Source: Ruminococcus sp. AF46-10NS (GTDB taxonomy: Bacteria > Bacillota > Clostridia > Lachnospirales > Lachnospiraceae). Taken from it: a stretch of DNA of 62,998 nucleotides. A model generated the notes under the pieces. That model was not told the DNA's origin, made no database searches, and saw only the letters and a list, made by a program, of their open reading frames with translations. The stretch spans positions 1 through 62,998 of the forward strand of contig NZ_QRNF01000021.1 of NCBI RefSeq assembly GCF_003474435.1, in the 5' to 3' direction. Position numbers and translations under genes: made by a program. How positions within the stretch are numbered: the stretch's first letter is position 1; each line of letters begins with the position of its first letter. Of the stretch, positions 1 to 8,070 are shown piece after piece.

Positions 1-45
1 AAGTAGGCAGTGCATAATTAAAAGAGAACTATAAATTATCGAGAG

Positions 46-247
46 TTTTAGAAGCTTTTCTACAGGAAAATATAATTTTTACAAATTCTTAAAATTTATA
101 CCATAGTATCGTCATAAATATACTGTACATTAATAATTGCAGATGCTTTTAGAAGCTTTTCTACAGGAAAATATAATTTTTACAAATTCTTAAAATTTAT
201 ACCATAGTATCGTCATAAATATACTGTACATTAATAATTGCAGATGC
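46..247. repeat. tandem duplication, 2 x 101 bp
   Basis: Two perfect adjacent copies of a 101-bp AT-rich unit occupy 46-146 and 147-247; each begins ttttagaagc and ends gcagatgc. No gene is visible in or before them. The rest of 248-602 is also non-coding; it holds an 8-bp-stem hairpin (369-376 with 390-397) without a clear T-run and one copy of the GGGCACCATTT element. The duplication lies outside or at the edge of the first mobile element. Confidence 0.95.
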
Positions 248-563
248 TAATTAAGGTATCTCATTTTTAGATATTTTTCTTTTTCATATGCCGGTACGAA
301 AGTATCGGTCTCCTTCCTTTTTAGGACGTATTATTATAATTTGCACAAATCTTAGCCCATAAGAGAGTGACGCTCTGCATATCCTCGGTAGAGCGTCCTT
401 GTGCGTTTATGGATCTTATTTTTTATTGATTTGATAGACGCCAAACCTTTTATAAGTCCTCACAAATGTTTATAAACCAATGTGAAAATGGCTTAAAATC
501 AAGGTTTTCCGCATATCTTCATTTTTCTTGTCATATCTCCGCATAAGGTGTTTTTGTAAGACC

Positions 564-574
564 GGGCACCATTT
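564..574 (+). repeat. GGGCACCATTT, left copy
   Basis: An 11-bp match to the tandem repeat at 11758-11779, followed by a degenerate second copy (tagcaccacag). It sits 28 bp before the first element gene. Inference: arm-type recombinase site or element end. Confidence 0.5.
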
Positions 575-602
575 TAGCACCACAGAATATAAGGAGGACG
601 AC

Positions 603-965
603 ATGAAAAACGAACTTTTGACTAAGGGTATTATACTTCCGTCCGGCGAAATCGGCAAGGATAAGATAAACCTTGTCGCCGGGGCAATCACGCAGCCGTT
701 CGCGGAAATGGTATGGGTAACGACAGGCGGCGACATGGAAACAATCAACCGCCTTACCAACGTACTTGTAACCATGAACAACCCCACCGACCGGGGCAAG
801 CTGTTCAAAATCATCAAACTGCTTTATGGGCTAATGGGCTTGCCTTTTTCAGAGGAAGCCGAGCCTATGGACGCAGACCCCGACGTTTTGGAATACTTCA
901 TCTTTTCTTTCATGGCAGACTTTGGAGAAGTCATGCAAGAACTGATAGCAGAAGAAATGAAATAG
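603..965 (+). CDS. hypothetical protein of integrative elements
   Basis: A 120-residue, largely helical, acidic protein I do not recognise by name. The start at 603 is preferred over an upstream in-frame ATG at 528 because a clear AAGGAGG lies seven bases before it. No signal peptide, membrane segment or catalytic motif is visible. It is the first gene of element 1, and a strong terminator follows it (976-1025), so it is probably a separate transcription unit from the replication-type gene downstream. Similar small genes stand at the left end of Tn1549-like elements, but I infer no function. Confidence 0.7.
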   Translation: MKNELLTKGIILPSGEIGKDKINLVAGAITQPFAEMVWVTTGGDMETINRLTNVLVTMNNPTDRGKLFKIIKLLYGLMGLPFSEEAEPMDADPDVLEYFIFSFMADFGEVMQELIAEEMK

Positions 966-975
966 CGACCCGCAC

Positions 976-1025
976 AGCGGCGTTTCTCACTCTCTCACTG
1001 GGAGAACAGGAACGCCGCTATTTTT
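976..1025 (+). terminator. rho-independent terminator
   Basis: Stem agcggcgtt (976-984) pairs perfectly with aacgccgct (1011-1019), followed by a short T-run (1021-1025). Confidence 0.75.
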
Positions 1026-1175
1026 ATGCCCTCATGTTACGCAGTAGGGGCAAAAAAAGCCTTGATTTATCGGGCTTACAGAACGCAAAACAGAGGAAGC
1101 AAGGAAAAGATACCTTACCCCTCAAAATCCGCGTTCTACTGCGCAACAAATCTAAAGCAAAGGAGTGATGAAGCT

Positions 1176-2159
1176 ATGGCAGTTTTCCGTGTGGAACGCA
1201 ACACAGGCTACACCGTAATGAGCAACCACCACTTACGCAATAAGGAGCTTTCCTTAAAGGCAAAGGGGCTGTTATCTCAAATGCTGTCCCTGCCGGAGGA
1301 TTGGGATTATACCCTTTCGGGGCTGTCCTACATCAACCGGGAAAGTATCGACGCTATCCGTACCGCCGTTTGGGAGCTTGAAAAAGCCGGATATATCACA
1401 AGGCGGCAGGGACGCGACGAGAAAGGCAAAATGACCGCTATCGAGTACACCATTTACGAACAGCCGCAGCCGCCGGAATTGGATTGCCCGGTATTGGAAA
1501 ATCCAACAGCGGATAACCCGATATTGGAAAATCCGACAACGGATAATCCGACGTCGGAAAATCCAACGCAATTAAATAAAGATATACAAAGAACTAACTT
1601 ACCAAAAAAAGAAAAATCAAATACGGATTTATCAAGTACCCATTCCATTCCTATCCATTCCCTAAATCCCTTGCCTTATGGCGAGGACGAAACGGCACAG
1701 CCGCCGGAACGGAAAAGAACGGAAAGGAACGACGCTTACAGAGTGTATGAGGAAATTATCAAAGACAATATCGCCTATGACATTCTCTTACAGGACAGAA
1801 GCCTTGACCGCGACCGTCTGAATGAAATTGTTGACCTCATGCTTGAAACCGTCTGTACGGCAAGAAAGAAAATCCGTATTGCCGGGGACGATTACCCCGC
1901 CGAGCTTGTGAAGTCAAAGTTTATGAAGCTGAACAGCGAACATATCCGCTTTGTGCTTGACTGTATGCAGGAGAACACCACGAAAATCCGCAACATCAAG
2001 CAGTACCTAAAGGCGGTGCTTTTCAATGCCCCGTCTACCATTGACAGCTACTATACTTCCCTTGTCGCTCACGATATGGCAAGCGGCGCGCTTGCACCGA
2101 GAAAGCCAAAGTACGGCGACCTGGACTATTACACCTACAACGAGGGCGAAAGCCTGTAA
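1176..2159 (+). CDS. replication initiator A-like helix-turn-helix protein (DUF6017-type)
   Basis: 327 residues. The first ~110 residues match the replication-initiator A/helix-turn-helix fold found in Tn1549-like elements: the protein opens with a FRVERNTGYTVMSNHHLR-type motif and then a winged helix with an 'ELEKAGYITRRQGR' wing. A low-complexity stretch with repeated NPT/ENP units (about residues 108-130) links to a DUF6017-type C-terminal domain ending in the usual SLVAHDMASGAL-like segment. The start at 1176 follows AAGGAGTGATGAAGCT; the frame is open upstream to 1026, but without a good ribosome site. Expected role: DNA binding in replication or maintenance of the excised element. Next gene: DUF5348, 23 bp downstream, likely co-transcribed. 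Confidence 0.85.
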   Translation: MAVFRVERNTGYTVMSNHHLRNKELSLKAKGLLSQMLSLPEDWDYTLSGLSYINRESIDAIRTAVWELEKAGYITRRQGRDEKGKMTAIEYTIYEQPQPPELDCPVLENPTADNPILENPTTDNPTSENPTQLNKDIQRTNLPKKEKSNTDLSSTHSIPIHSLNPLPYGEDETAQPPERKRTERNDAYRVYEEIIKDNIAYDILLQDRSLDRDRLNEIVDLMLETVCTARKKIRIAGDDYPAELVKSKFMKLNSEHIRFVLDCMQENTTKIRNIKQYLKAVLFNAPSTIDSYYTSLVAHDMASGALAPRKPKYGDLDYYTYNEGESL

Positions 2160-2182
2160 ACGAAAAAAGGAGGATTTACCAC

Positions 2183-2401
2183 ATGGCACAGAAAACAGGA
2201 GCTTTGATTTTTGATGAAACCGCTGACCGCTACGACATTCGCTTTGACATTGCCGACTATTACGGCGGCTTGCATTGCGGCGAGTGCATGGACGTATTCA
2301 CAGGCGGCAAATGGAAGCCGACCCGGATTGAGTACGGGGACAACTGGTATCTTGTAGGTATTCGCGCCGAGGACTTGAACGGGCTGCGGGTGCGGATTTA
2401 A
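2183..2401 (+). CDS. DUF5348 domain protein
   Basis: 72 residues with the DUF5348 pattern: a beta-rich stretch containing YDIRFDIADYYGGLHCGE and ending GIRAEDLNGLRVRI. A GGAGG ribosome site precedes the ATG by about 9 bases. This family accompanies the replication-initiator-like gene in Clostridial conjugative elements; its biochemical role is unknown. It is probably in one operon with the preceding gene, and a possible terminator follows at once. Confidence 0.8.
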   Translation: MAQKTGALIFDETADRYDIRFDIADYYGGLHCGECMDVFTGGKWKPTRIEYGDNWYLVGIRAEDLNGLRVRI

Positions 2402-2403
2402 CG

Positions 2404-2433
2404 GGGCGGCGTGAACAACGGACGCCCTTTTTT
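2404..2433 (+). terminator. possible terminator or alternative hairpin
   Basis: gggcg (2404-2408) pairs with cgccc (2423-2427), followed by six T. A competing hairpin ggcgtgaa/ttcacgcc (2408-2415 with 2432-2439) overlaps it, so the region could switch between two folds. Confidence 0.45.
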
Positions 2434-2498
2434 CACGCCCAAAAGCGGCGTACCACCCTAACACTATCATTACTACCGGGAAAGGAGGACGGTAAACA

Positions 2499-3326
2499 TT
2501 GCAGGACGAAATCAACGAAAAAGTGGTTGCGCTCTCGGTCAAGGGAGCAAAGCTGACCGCTGAAATGCTGCAAAAGGCAATCAAAGCCATGCTTGCACAG
2601 GCAAAAAAGCAGCAGGAAAAACAGCCCCACGGGAAGCAGACGCTAAAGCAGCTTGCGAAGCAGAACGCGGGGCTTTCCAACATTGAGATAACTGAGGGCA
2701 ATATCAAAGCCTTTGAGCAGACGGCAAAAAAATACGGTATCGACTTTGCCCTAAAGAAAGACAGCACCGAAACGCCGCCCCGTTATCTTGTATTTTTCAA
2801 GGGGCGGGACGCGGACGCTCTGACCGCAGCCTTTAAGGAGTTTTCCGCAAAGAAGCTGACACAGGAGCAAAAGCCCTCTATCCGAAAGGCACTTGCCGCC
2901 TTTCTCCGGCACAAGGACGGACAAGCCGTTTTCCCGGCACAGCCTGTCGCTGATGTTGCGTATTCCGTAATAGGTGCGCTTGTTGGAAACATACTTGTGG
3001 TAGTCTACAAAGTTTACCGCACAAAAAATGATGTGGTTATGGATATGCCCTTTATCTATGTGAGTGGTAAGGACGTATTCATATTGCCCCTTTGTTACCG
3101 CGTCGGCAAGCTGTTTTCCGATTTCATGGGCTTTCTCATAATCGACTTCCCCCGGCTCAAAAGATTGTATCAAATGGTGTGCGAGGTTGTTTCCTCTGTC
3201 AAGAGCTTGCGACAATGTAAATCCGAACTCAATATCTGCCGTTTCATAGCTGCACCCGAACGAGGACACCAGCATTTTCCCGTCCGTCTTGTCCGGGTTT
3301 TGGATATAGTCAAGGGCTTTTTTTAA
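2499..3326 (+). pseudogene. pcfB: PcfB-family protein, truncated and fused to antisense relaxase sequence
   Basis: The frame starts with TTG at 2499 after AAAGGAGG. Residues 1 to about 135 match the PcfB/DUF3801 family, which works with the VirD4/TraG coupling protein of conjugative elements: helical N-terminus, a Lys/Gln-rich stretch, then the EITEGNIKAFEQTAKKYGIDF-like core and an FKGRDADALTAAF segment. From about base 2900 the frame runs on the complementary strand of a relaxase gene, so residues ~136-275 are junk. The usual C-terminus and the downstream coupling-protein gene are gone. This is therefore the N-terminal fragment of pcfB at a rearrangement junction. A shorter product with PcfB activity cannot be excluded. 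Confidence 0.75.
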
Positions 3327-3362
3327 CGTGCTTTTAATAGGCTTAATCTTTGTAACCGCCAT
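2751..3362 (-). CDS. relaxase/mobilization nuclease, C-terminally truncated
   Basis: The N-terminal ~155 residues are a MobP/Rlx-type relaxase: the MAVTKIKPIKSTLKKALDYI start, then the metal-binding and catalytic region with H-x-DKGHIHNH, which carries the histidine triad. Such enzymes nick at oriT and carry the strand into the recipient. The normal protein is more than 400 residues; here the reading runs into antisense pcfB after the ENGLSV motif (near base 2900) and ends at 2751. It overlaps the end of mobC by 40 bp, as is usual for a mobC-relaxase pair. The isolated nuclease domain may still fold, but the gene is not complete. Confidence 0.8.
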   Translation of the reverse strand: MAVTKIKPIKSTLKKALDYIQNPDKTDGKMLVSSFGCSYETADIEFGFTLSQALDRGNNLAHHLIQSFEPGEVDYEKAHEIGKQLADAVTKGQYEYVLTTHIDKGHIHNHIIFCAVNFVDYHKYVSNKRTYYGIRNISDRLCRENGLSVLVPEKGGKCLSDRGLLLLCQLLCGKLLKGCGQSVRVPPLEKYKITGRRFGAVFL

Positions 3363-3652
3363 ATCTCCGCAAGCACCTCCTTGATTTCTTCTATATCCTC
3401 TTGGTAGACGCTGCCCGTCGCATTGACGCGCTTTGCAATCTGATTGACATTGACCCCGATTTTCTGTATCTCCGCTGTCATAGCTTTTATGTCGGCATGG
3501 TCTATCTGAATGATATACCCGTCGATTGCCATTTTCCGCAAGTAGGCTTCCATGTTCCGGGTAGGGACGAGCTGCATTTTCTGTTCAATGAACGCCCGTT
3601 CTTCCTCTGTTACTCTGAATTTAATTTGTACTGTCCGTTTCCTGCCGTTCAT
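3323..3652 (-). CDS. mobC: MobC-like relaxosome accessory protein
   Basis: 109 residues. A ribbon-helix-helix-like N-terminus (RKRTVQIKFRVTEEERAFIE) precedes the MobC core with AEIQKIGVNVNQIAKRVNATG, the family signature for plasmid mobilization relaxosome proteins. It binds oriT DNA and helps the relaxase. The start at 3652 is set by AAAGGAG nine bases upstream; an open upstream extension to 3865 has no ribosome site and low-quality sequence. It is followed on the same strand by the truncated relaxase. The oriT would be expected in 3653-3830, but I could not single it out. Confidence 0.85.
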   Translation of the reverse strand: MNGRKRTVQIKFRVTEEERAFIEQKMQLVPTRNMEAYLRKMAIDGYIIQIDHADIKAMTAEIQKIGVNVNQIAKRVNATGSVYQEDIEEIKEVLAEIWRLQRLSLLKAR

Positions 3653-3830
3653 CGGCTCACACTCCTTTCCATTCCGAGGGTTTGGGACACTTCCCAACAA
3701 GCAATTTTCAACCGACGCGCCGCAGCGCAGGAGGGCGAAAATACGGAAAGGGTACCCCTTTCCTATGCTTGCTAAGAAACTTTCTCCCTTTATCCCTACT
3801 ACATGGAAAATCTGATTTTGCCAAAGCAGG

Positions 3831-3862
3831 ACAAAAGAAAAACGCCGCAAACTGCGACGTTT
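3831..3862 (-). terminator. minus-strand terminator after the XRE gene
   Basis: Stem aaacgccgca (3840-3849) with tgcgacgttt (3853-3862), one mismatch; on the minus strand it is followed by a T-rich tract (3831-3840). It lies just past the stop of the minus-strand regulator at 3897. Confidence 0.65.
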
Positions 3863-3896
3863 CAAACTGCTTTTTCTATGAAGAAACGAGGGAACT

Positions 3897-4256
3897 TTAT
3901 TCCCCCGTTATTTCGTTGTTGGCTTCCTCAATCCCTTTTGCGGTAGCTGACAGGATTTTCAAATCCTTTTCGCTCATGCCGTTGAGCATGGTATCAAGCT
4001 GACGGCGGCGTGTGGACTTTTCCTGTTCCCGTTCCGGGAAAAAGAACTGGTCTACCGATACGTCAAGCAGGGTTACAAGCTCATACAAAATCTGCAAACT
4101 TGGGTGCTGCCCGCTGTTTTCAATGGACGCGATATATCGCGGCGCAATGTTCAGCTTATCCGCTAACTGGTTGCGGGAAATTCCCTTTGCTTTTCTTGCC
4201 GCTTTGATAGCCTGTCCGAAAGCCTTAAAATCAAACTTTTCTTTGCTCTGCTTCAT
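3897..4256 (-). CDS. XRE-family helix-turn-helix regulator
   Basis: 119 residues. Residues ~10-65 form a Cro/C1 helix-turn-helix (FGQAIKAARKAKGISRNQLA, then IAPRYIASIENSGQHPSLQ), followed by a helical tail with STRRRQLDTMLNGMSEKDLKIL, characteristic of regulators in Tn1549-like elements. The ATG at 4256 is chosen because GGGTGA lies seven bases upstream; ATG 4262 is too close to it. It probably controls element transfer or excision genes. It is transcribed divergently from the HTH-response regulator-kinase operon, so the 160-bp interval is likely a shared control region. Confidence 0.85.
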   Translation of the reverse strand: MKQSKEKFDFKAFGQAIKAARKAKGISRNQLADKLNIAPRYIASIENSGQHPSLQILYELVTLLDVSVDQFFFPEREQEKSTRRRQLDTMLNGMSEKDLKILSATAKGIEEANNEITGE

Positions 4257-4351
4257 AATCATTTCACCCAACTACATTGTATATTTCATCTCTCTTTCAA
4301 GATATGATTACACACATCATAGTATGGATAGAAATAGAGCATATCATGTAC

Positions 4352-4380
4352 TTGCTATTATTCGGTTATCCGAGTATAAT
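4352..4380 (+). promoter_or_regulatory. sigma-A type promoter of the VanRS-like operon
   Basis: TTGCTA (4352-4357), 17-bp spacer, TATAAT (4375-4380), 37 bp before the HTH gene. Confidence 0.6.
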
Positions 4381-4416
4381 TATATTGATAATGTTTGAAG
4401 AAAGGACGGTTACGAT

Positions 4417-4599
4417 ATGGAATATATGTCTTGTCCCGAAGCAGCGGAAAAATGGGGTATTTCTGAACGGCGTGTGCAGATACTTTGTAAAGAAAATCGA
4501 ATACCTGGTGTTTCAAAAATCGGTTATATGTGGTTGATACCCAAGAGCGCAGTAAAACCATTTGATAAAAGGATAAAAAGGAGTGTAGACAATGAATGA
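4417..4599 (+). CDS. small helix-turn-helix DNA-binding protein
   Basis: 60 residues, MerR/excisionase-like helix-turn-helix: SCPEAAEKWGISERRVQILC followed by RIPGVSKIGYMWLIP, in which the second half is the typical wing. An AGAAAGG ribosome site precedes it. The stop overlaps the start of the response regulator gene by eight bases, so they are translationally coupled. Small proteins of this type often precede cargo operons on Clostridial elements. Probable role: local transcription control. It could instead be an excisionase, but its distance from the integrase argues against that. Confidence 0.75.
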   Translation: MEYMSCPEAAEKWGISERRVQILCKENRIPGVSKIGYMWLIPKSAVKPFDKRIKRSVDNE

Positions 4600-5290
4600 A
4601 AAAATTTTAGTTGTAGATGATGAAAAAGAGATAGCAGATTTACTTGAAGTTTATCTTAAAAACGATAATTATATAGTACACAAATATTACAATGGAATTG
4701 AAGCATTGGAATGTATTCAGAAAACGGAAATTGATTTGGCGATATTGGACGTTATGCTTCCTGATATAGACGGATTCCGTATTTGCCAAAAAATTAGAGA
4801 AAATTATTATTTCCCTGTTATTATGCTTACAGCTAAAATTGATGATGGCGATAAAATAATGGGGCTAACAATAGGTGCCGATGATTATATAACAAAACCT
4901 TTTAATCCCCTTGAAGTCATTGCAAGAGTGAAAACACAGTTAAGACGCTATCAGAAGTACAACAATCCAACAAAAAAGCAGTTTTTTCCAAAAAGTGAAT
5001 ATGACATTAGAGGATTGATTATCAATAAGGACACGCATAAATGCTTTTTGTTCGGAAAAGAAATATCTTTAACTCCTATCGAGTTTTCAATCCTTTGGTA
5101 TTTATGTGAACATCAAGGCAAAGTTGTTTCAACTGAGGAACTATTTGAAAATATCTGGAAAGAAAAATATTTAGATAATAACAACACCGTAATGGCACAT
5201 ATAGGGCGGCTTAGAGAAAAATTAAATGAACCCGCCAAAAATCCAAAATTTATCAAAACAGTTTGGGGGGTAGGTTATGAAATTGAATAA
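4592..5290 (+). CDS. VanR-like OmpR-family response regulator
   Basis: 232 residues. The receiver domain (1-120) has the acidic pair D9-D10, phospho-acceptor D53 in AILDVMLPD, T80 and K102 in TKPF. The C-terminal winged helix (about 135-230) ends TVWGVGYEIE. The phrase CQKIRENYYFPVIMLTAK is typical of the VanR branch. It overlaps the kinase gene by 14 bases. It presumably activates the adaptor/ABC/carboxypeptidase genes downstream, whose promoter region (6420-6448) lacks a good -35 box, as is usual for activated promoters. The ligand is unknown. Confidence 0.9.
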   Translation: MNEKILVVDDEKEIADLLEVYLKNDNYIVHKYYNGIEALECIQKTEIDLAILDVMLPDIDGFRICQKIRENYYFPVIMLTAKIDDGDKIMGLTIGADDYITKPFNPLEVIARVKTQLRRYQKYNNPTKKQFFPKSEYDIRGLIINKDTHKCFLFGKEISLTPIEFSILWYLCEHQGKVVSTEELFENIWKEKYLDNNNTVMAHIGRLREKLNEPAKNPKFIKTVWGVGYEIE

Positions 5291-6365
5291 AAATGAACAA
5301 AATTATCTGCTTACAATCCTGTTTAAAAGTTATATCTTACAGAGTGTAATTTGTTCGGGAATTATCTTAGTGTGTACGGTTTCGTTAGATATGGGACTTA
5401 CTTGGGTACTGGATAGATATGTGGAACATTACTACCTGATATATAGGGGACTTTATGTTTATATGGTAGGGCTTATATTATGGGTAGTTTGCATTTTGTA
5501 TTTGACTTATAAACTTTTGAAAAAGGTTGTTAATTATGTCTACGAGTTACAAGCTGCAACAGGAAAACTATTTGATAAATCAGTAGATTATATTGAACTC
5601 TCACCGGAACTAAGCGAAATTGCTATCAACATAAATCGCTTAAAGCAAGAAGCAGAAAACAATGCGCGACTTGCACAGGAAAATGAACAGCGCAAGAATG
5701 ATTTGATTATGTACCTTGCACATGATTTGAAAACGCCGCTTTCTTCCGTCATTGGCTATCTAACACTACTGCATGATGATGAACAACAAATATCACAGGA
5801 GTTAAGAGAAAAGTATCTTTCTATTTCTCTTGATAAAGCAGAACGTCTTGAAGATTTGATAAACGAGTTTTTTGAAATCACACGATTTAACTTATCTAAC
5901 ATAACATTACAATACAGCAACATAAATTTGACCCGTTTATTAGAACAACTTATCTATGAATTTAAGCCCATATTAAAGGAAAAAAATTTGAAATGTACTC
6001 TCAATAGTACAAGCGACATTATGCTACATTGCGACGCAAACAAAATACAACGTGTGTTCGATAATCTCTTGCGTAATGCGGTAATTTACAGTTATACAGA
6101 TACAGAAGTTGCAATAACCACAGAACTTCAAGAGAACACTATTGTAATTACTTTTGAAAATTTTGGGAATCCTATCGCAGAAGAAAAACTAAAACTAATA
6201 TTTGAGCAGTTTTACCGAGTTGACACATCAAGAAATACTACAAGTGGTGGTGCCGGATTGGGACTTGCGATTGCGAAACATATTGTAGAACTACATAAGG
6301 GGACTATTGTTGCTCATAGTAAAGACGAGTGTATAAAATTTATAGTTACACTTCCACTTTCGTAG
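5277..6365 (+). CDS. VanS-like sensor histidine kinase
   Basis: 362 residues. Two membrane segments (about 15-38 and 60-83) enclose a very short external loop; an intramembrane-sensing layout is therefore likely. A HAMP-like linker follows, then the dimerisation helix with catalytic H149 (YLAHDLKTPLSSVIGYL), N-box N267 (FDNLLRN), and the G-box GGAGLGLAIAKHIVE. It pairs with the preceding response regulator. The family includes VanS of glycopeptide resistance and kinases of lantibiotic immunity loci. The small sensor loop suggests that it reads the membrane or an ABC transporter partner rather than binding a ligand outside. The stimulus is not deducible. Confidence 0.9.
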   Translation: MKLNKNEQNYLLTILFKSYILQSVICSGIILVCTVSLDMGLTWVLDRYVEHYYLIYRGLYVYMVGLILWVVCILYLTYKLLKKVVNYVYELQAATGKLFDKSVDYIELSPELSEIAININRLKQEAENNARLAQENEQRKNDLIMYLAHDLKTPLSSVIGYLTLLHDDEQQISQELREKYLSISLDKAERLEDLINEFFEITRFNLSNITLQYSNINLTRLLEQLIYEFKPILKEKNLKCTLNSTSDIMLHCDANKIQRVFDNLLRNAVIYSYTDTEVAITTELQENTIVITFENFGNPIAEEKLKLIFEQFYRVDTSRNTTSGGAGLGLAIAKHIVELHKGTIVAHSKDECIKFIVTLPLS

Positions 6366-6419
6366 GAAAATCGTAAGAAATTCCGTAGCAAAAAAGAGGA
6401 TTTTCTTGCGAACAATCAT

Positions 6420-6448
6420 CAAAATTAAGGCTTTTATTTTGATATAAT
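6420..6448 (+). promoter_or_regulatory. candidate activator-dependent promoter for the transport genes
   Basis: TATAAT at 6443-6448, with no recognisable -35 box 17 bases upstream, in the 150-bp gap between the kinase and adaptor genes. A weak -35 box suits control by the adjacent response regulator. No terminator separates the two gene groups. Confidence 0.45.
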
Positions 6449-6517
6449 TATTGTATCAAGGTGAAAGCCTTTTATCTTTAAACGAAATATAATATACAAT
6501 AACAAGGAGGTATGTTG

Positions 6518-7348
6518 GTGAAATACCAAAATCGAATTATAGCGTTACCTATGCTATGTATGATAATAATTGTGTTATCTGCCTGTTGTTTTGACGAGCA
6601 GAAAAATGAAACCAGTAACGTAAATCCAAAAGTACAATCCGTTGAAACGGTATCCGTTACTCGCGGTAATCTTACTCCAACGGTATCTGCTCACACAACT
6701 ATTATTCCGGCTTTGGATTTTGTTTTATGTTCTTCTGTTGAGGGTACTTTTGAAGCCTGTTCCTCAGCCGGCAACAAAATTACTGAGGGTGGTGTGATTG
6801 GGAAAGTATCTGAAGAAGAAATAAAATCCCCAGTTGACGCAACGATTCTTTCTATTATCTCATCTAATGAGAGTGTTCCCAAAAATTATCCCTTAGCAAC
6901 AGCTAAGTACACAGGTTTTGCTCTCAATATTGAAGCTGAAAATTTTTTGAAAATATTGCCGGAAAATGCAGCATTAAAAGCAAAGTTTCAAGTAGTTGAT
7001 GGTGTGGGACCTACGGAAGCGATTGCAGTTGTAGTACCAGTATCAGAAAATGCAGAAAGCACATTGCAATGTTTAATTGGAAAAGATATTGATGTAAAAC
7101 CCGGACAAAGTGCTACCGTTGTCATAACAGCCGAAACTAGAAAAGATGTGCTTTTGTTACCACTTTCAGTCATTGCGGGCAGACAAGGTAAGGGAATGGT
7201 AACCGTAATAAATGACGGAAAACAAATTCAAACAGAAGTTATGCTGGGTGCAACTGATGGTGCATATATAGAAATATTGTCGGGTGTAAATGAGGGCGAT
7301 ACAATTTCTTCTATTCCCCCAAACCTTGACCCAAGGAGTAAGGAGTAA
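6518..7348 (+). CDS. MacA/HlyD-like lipoprotein adaptor of an ABC exporter
   Basis: 276 residues from GTG 6518; AAGGAGG at 6504-6510 fits this start (7 bases), whereas the ATG at 6512 lies only one base away. Residues 1-24 form a lipoprotein signal with lipobox LSAC. The mature part has the barrel-sandwich pattern (SVTRGNLTP early, [15 protein letters not shown] in the lipoyl-like half, [14 protein letters not shown] and a final [21 protein letters not shown] beta-barrel), as in MacA-like adaptors. It is anchored outside the membrane and would link the ABC permease encoded next. In Gram-positives such proteins work in peptide or drug efflux or in resistance sensing. The substrate is unknown. 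Confidence 0.75.
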   Translation: MKYQNRIIALPMLCMIIIVLSACCFDEQKNETSNVNPKVQSVETVSVTRGNLTPTVSAHTTIIPALDFVLCSSVEGTFEACSSAGNKITEGGVIGKVSEEEIKSPVDATILSIISSNESVPKNYPLATAKYTGFALNIEAENFLKILPENAALKAKFQVVDGVGPTEAIAVVVPVSENAESTLQCLIGKDIDVKPGQSATVVITAETRKDVLLLPLSVIAGRQGKGMVTVINDGKQIQTEVMLGATDGAYIEILSGVNEGDTISSIPPNLDPRSKE

Positions 7349-7356
7349 TTTGTAAC

Positions 7357-8070
7357 ATGGAAAAAACGAATGGAGGAAATTTAATTCAAATAAAAAACTT
7401 GGTAGCGACTGTTAATTTGAATAATGGTGATACCTTAGTAACTGTAAACAAAGCAAATATGGAACTAAAGCGAGGAAACAGCTATGCTATTGTAGGCAAA
7501 TCGGGTTCAGGAAAAACAAGCCTTATATCAATTATAGGTTTACTCAACCACTCATATCAAGGCGAATTTCTTTATAATGGTATGTCTGTTTCCACTTTAA
7601 CAGATAGCCAGCTATCTATGCTTCGAGCAAGTAATATCGGTTTTGTTTTTCAAAACTATTCTTTAATTAAACATTTAAGAGTTTGGGAAAATATTGAGCT
7701 TCCTTTACTTTATTCCAAAAAGAAAATGAATACAAGACAGCGGAAAGAAGCAATACGAAATCTTTTGCAAAGTGTTGGATTAGAAGGAAAAGAAAATGAT
7801 TATCCATCTAATTTATCAGGAGGCGAACAACAAAGAGTGGCGATTGCCCGCGCACTTGCAGTATCGCCGGAAGCCATTTTATGTGATGAACCTACTGGTG
7901 CTTTAGATAAAAAAACCGGAAAACAAATTATGGACCTTTTACATCAAGTTGTGCTTAAAAATGGCATTATGCTTTTAATAGTAACTCATGACCTCGATAT
8001 TGCAAAGACTTGTAATACAATTTTTGAAATGGACGGAGGGAGGCTTCAATGTGTTAAATATGATTCTTAA
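7357..8070 (+). CDS. MacB/LolD-type ABC transporter ATPase
   Basis: 237 residues with Walker [11 protein letters not shown]-loop region [12 protein letters not shown], signature [15 protein letters not shown], Walker [12 protein letters not shown] and switch histidine in VTHD. The sequence is of the MacB/LolD class, which powers mechanotransmission or export of antimicrobial peptides and lipoproteins. It lies 8 bp after the adaptor gene and overlaps the permease start by 20 bp; the three form one transporter. Confidence 0.9.
   Translation: MEKTNGGNLIQIKNLVATVNLNNGDTLVTVNKANMELKRGNSYAIVGKSGSGKTSLISIIGLLNHSYQGEFLYNGMSVSTLTDSQLSMLRASNIGFVFQNYSLIKHLRVWENIELPLLYSKKKMNTRQRKEAIRNLLQSVGLEGKENDYPSNLSGGEQQRVAIARALAVSPEAILCDEPTGALDKKTGKQIMDLLHQVVLKNGIMLLIVTHDLDIAKTCNTIFEMDGGRLQCVKYDS

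Noticed and set aside
369..397. Terminator at the left end
   Set aside because: The 8-bp stem is good, but no T-run follows on either strand; kept only as a note.
2933..3326. C-terminal half of the PcfB-frame product as a new domain
   Set aside because: It is the complement of relaxase coding sequence, with no independent protein features.
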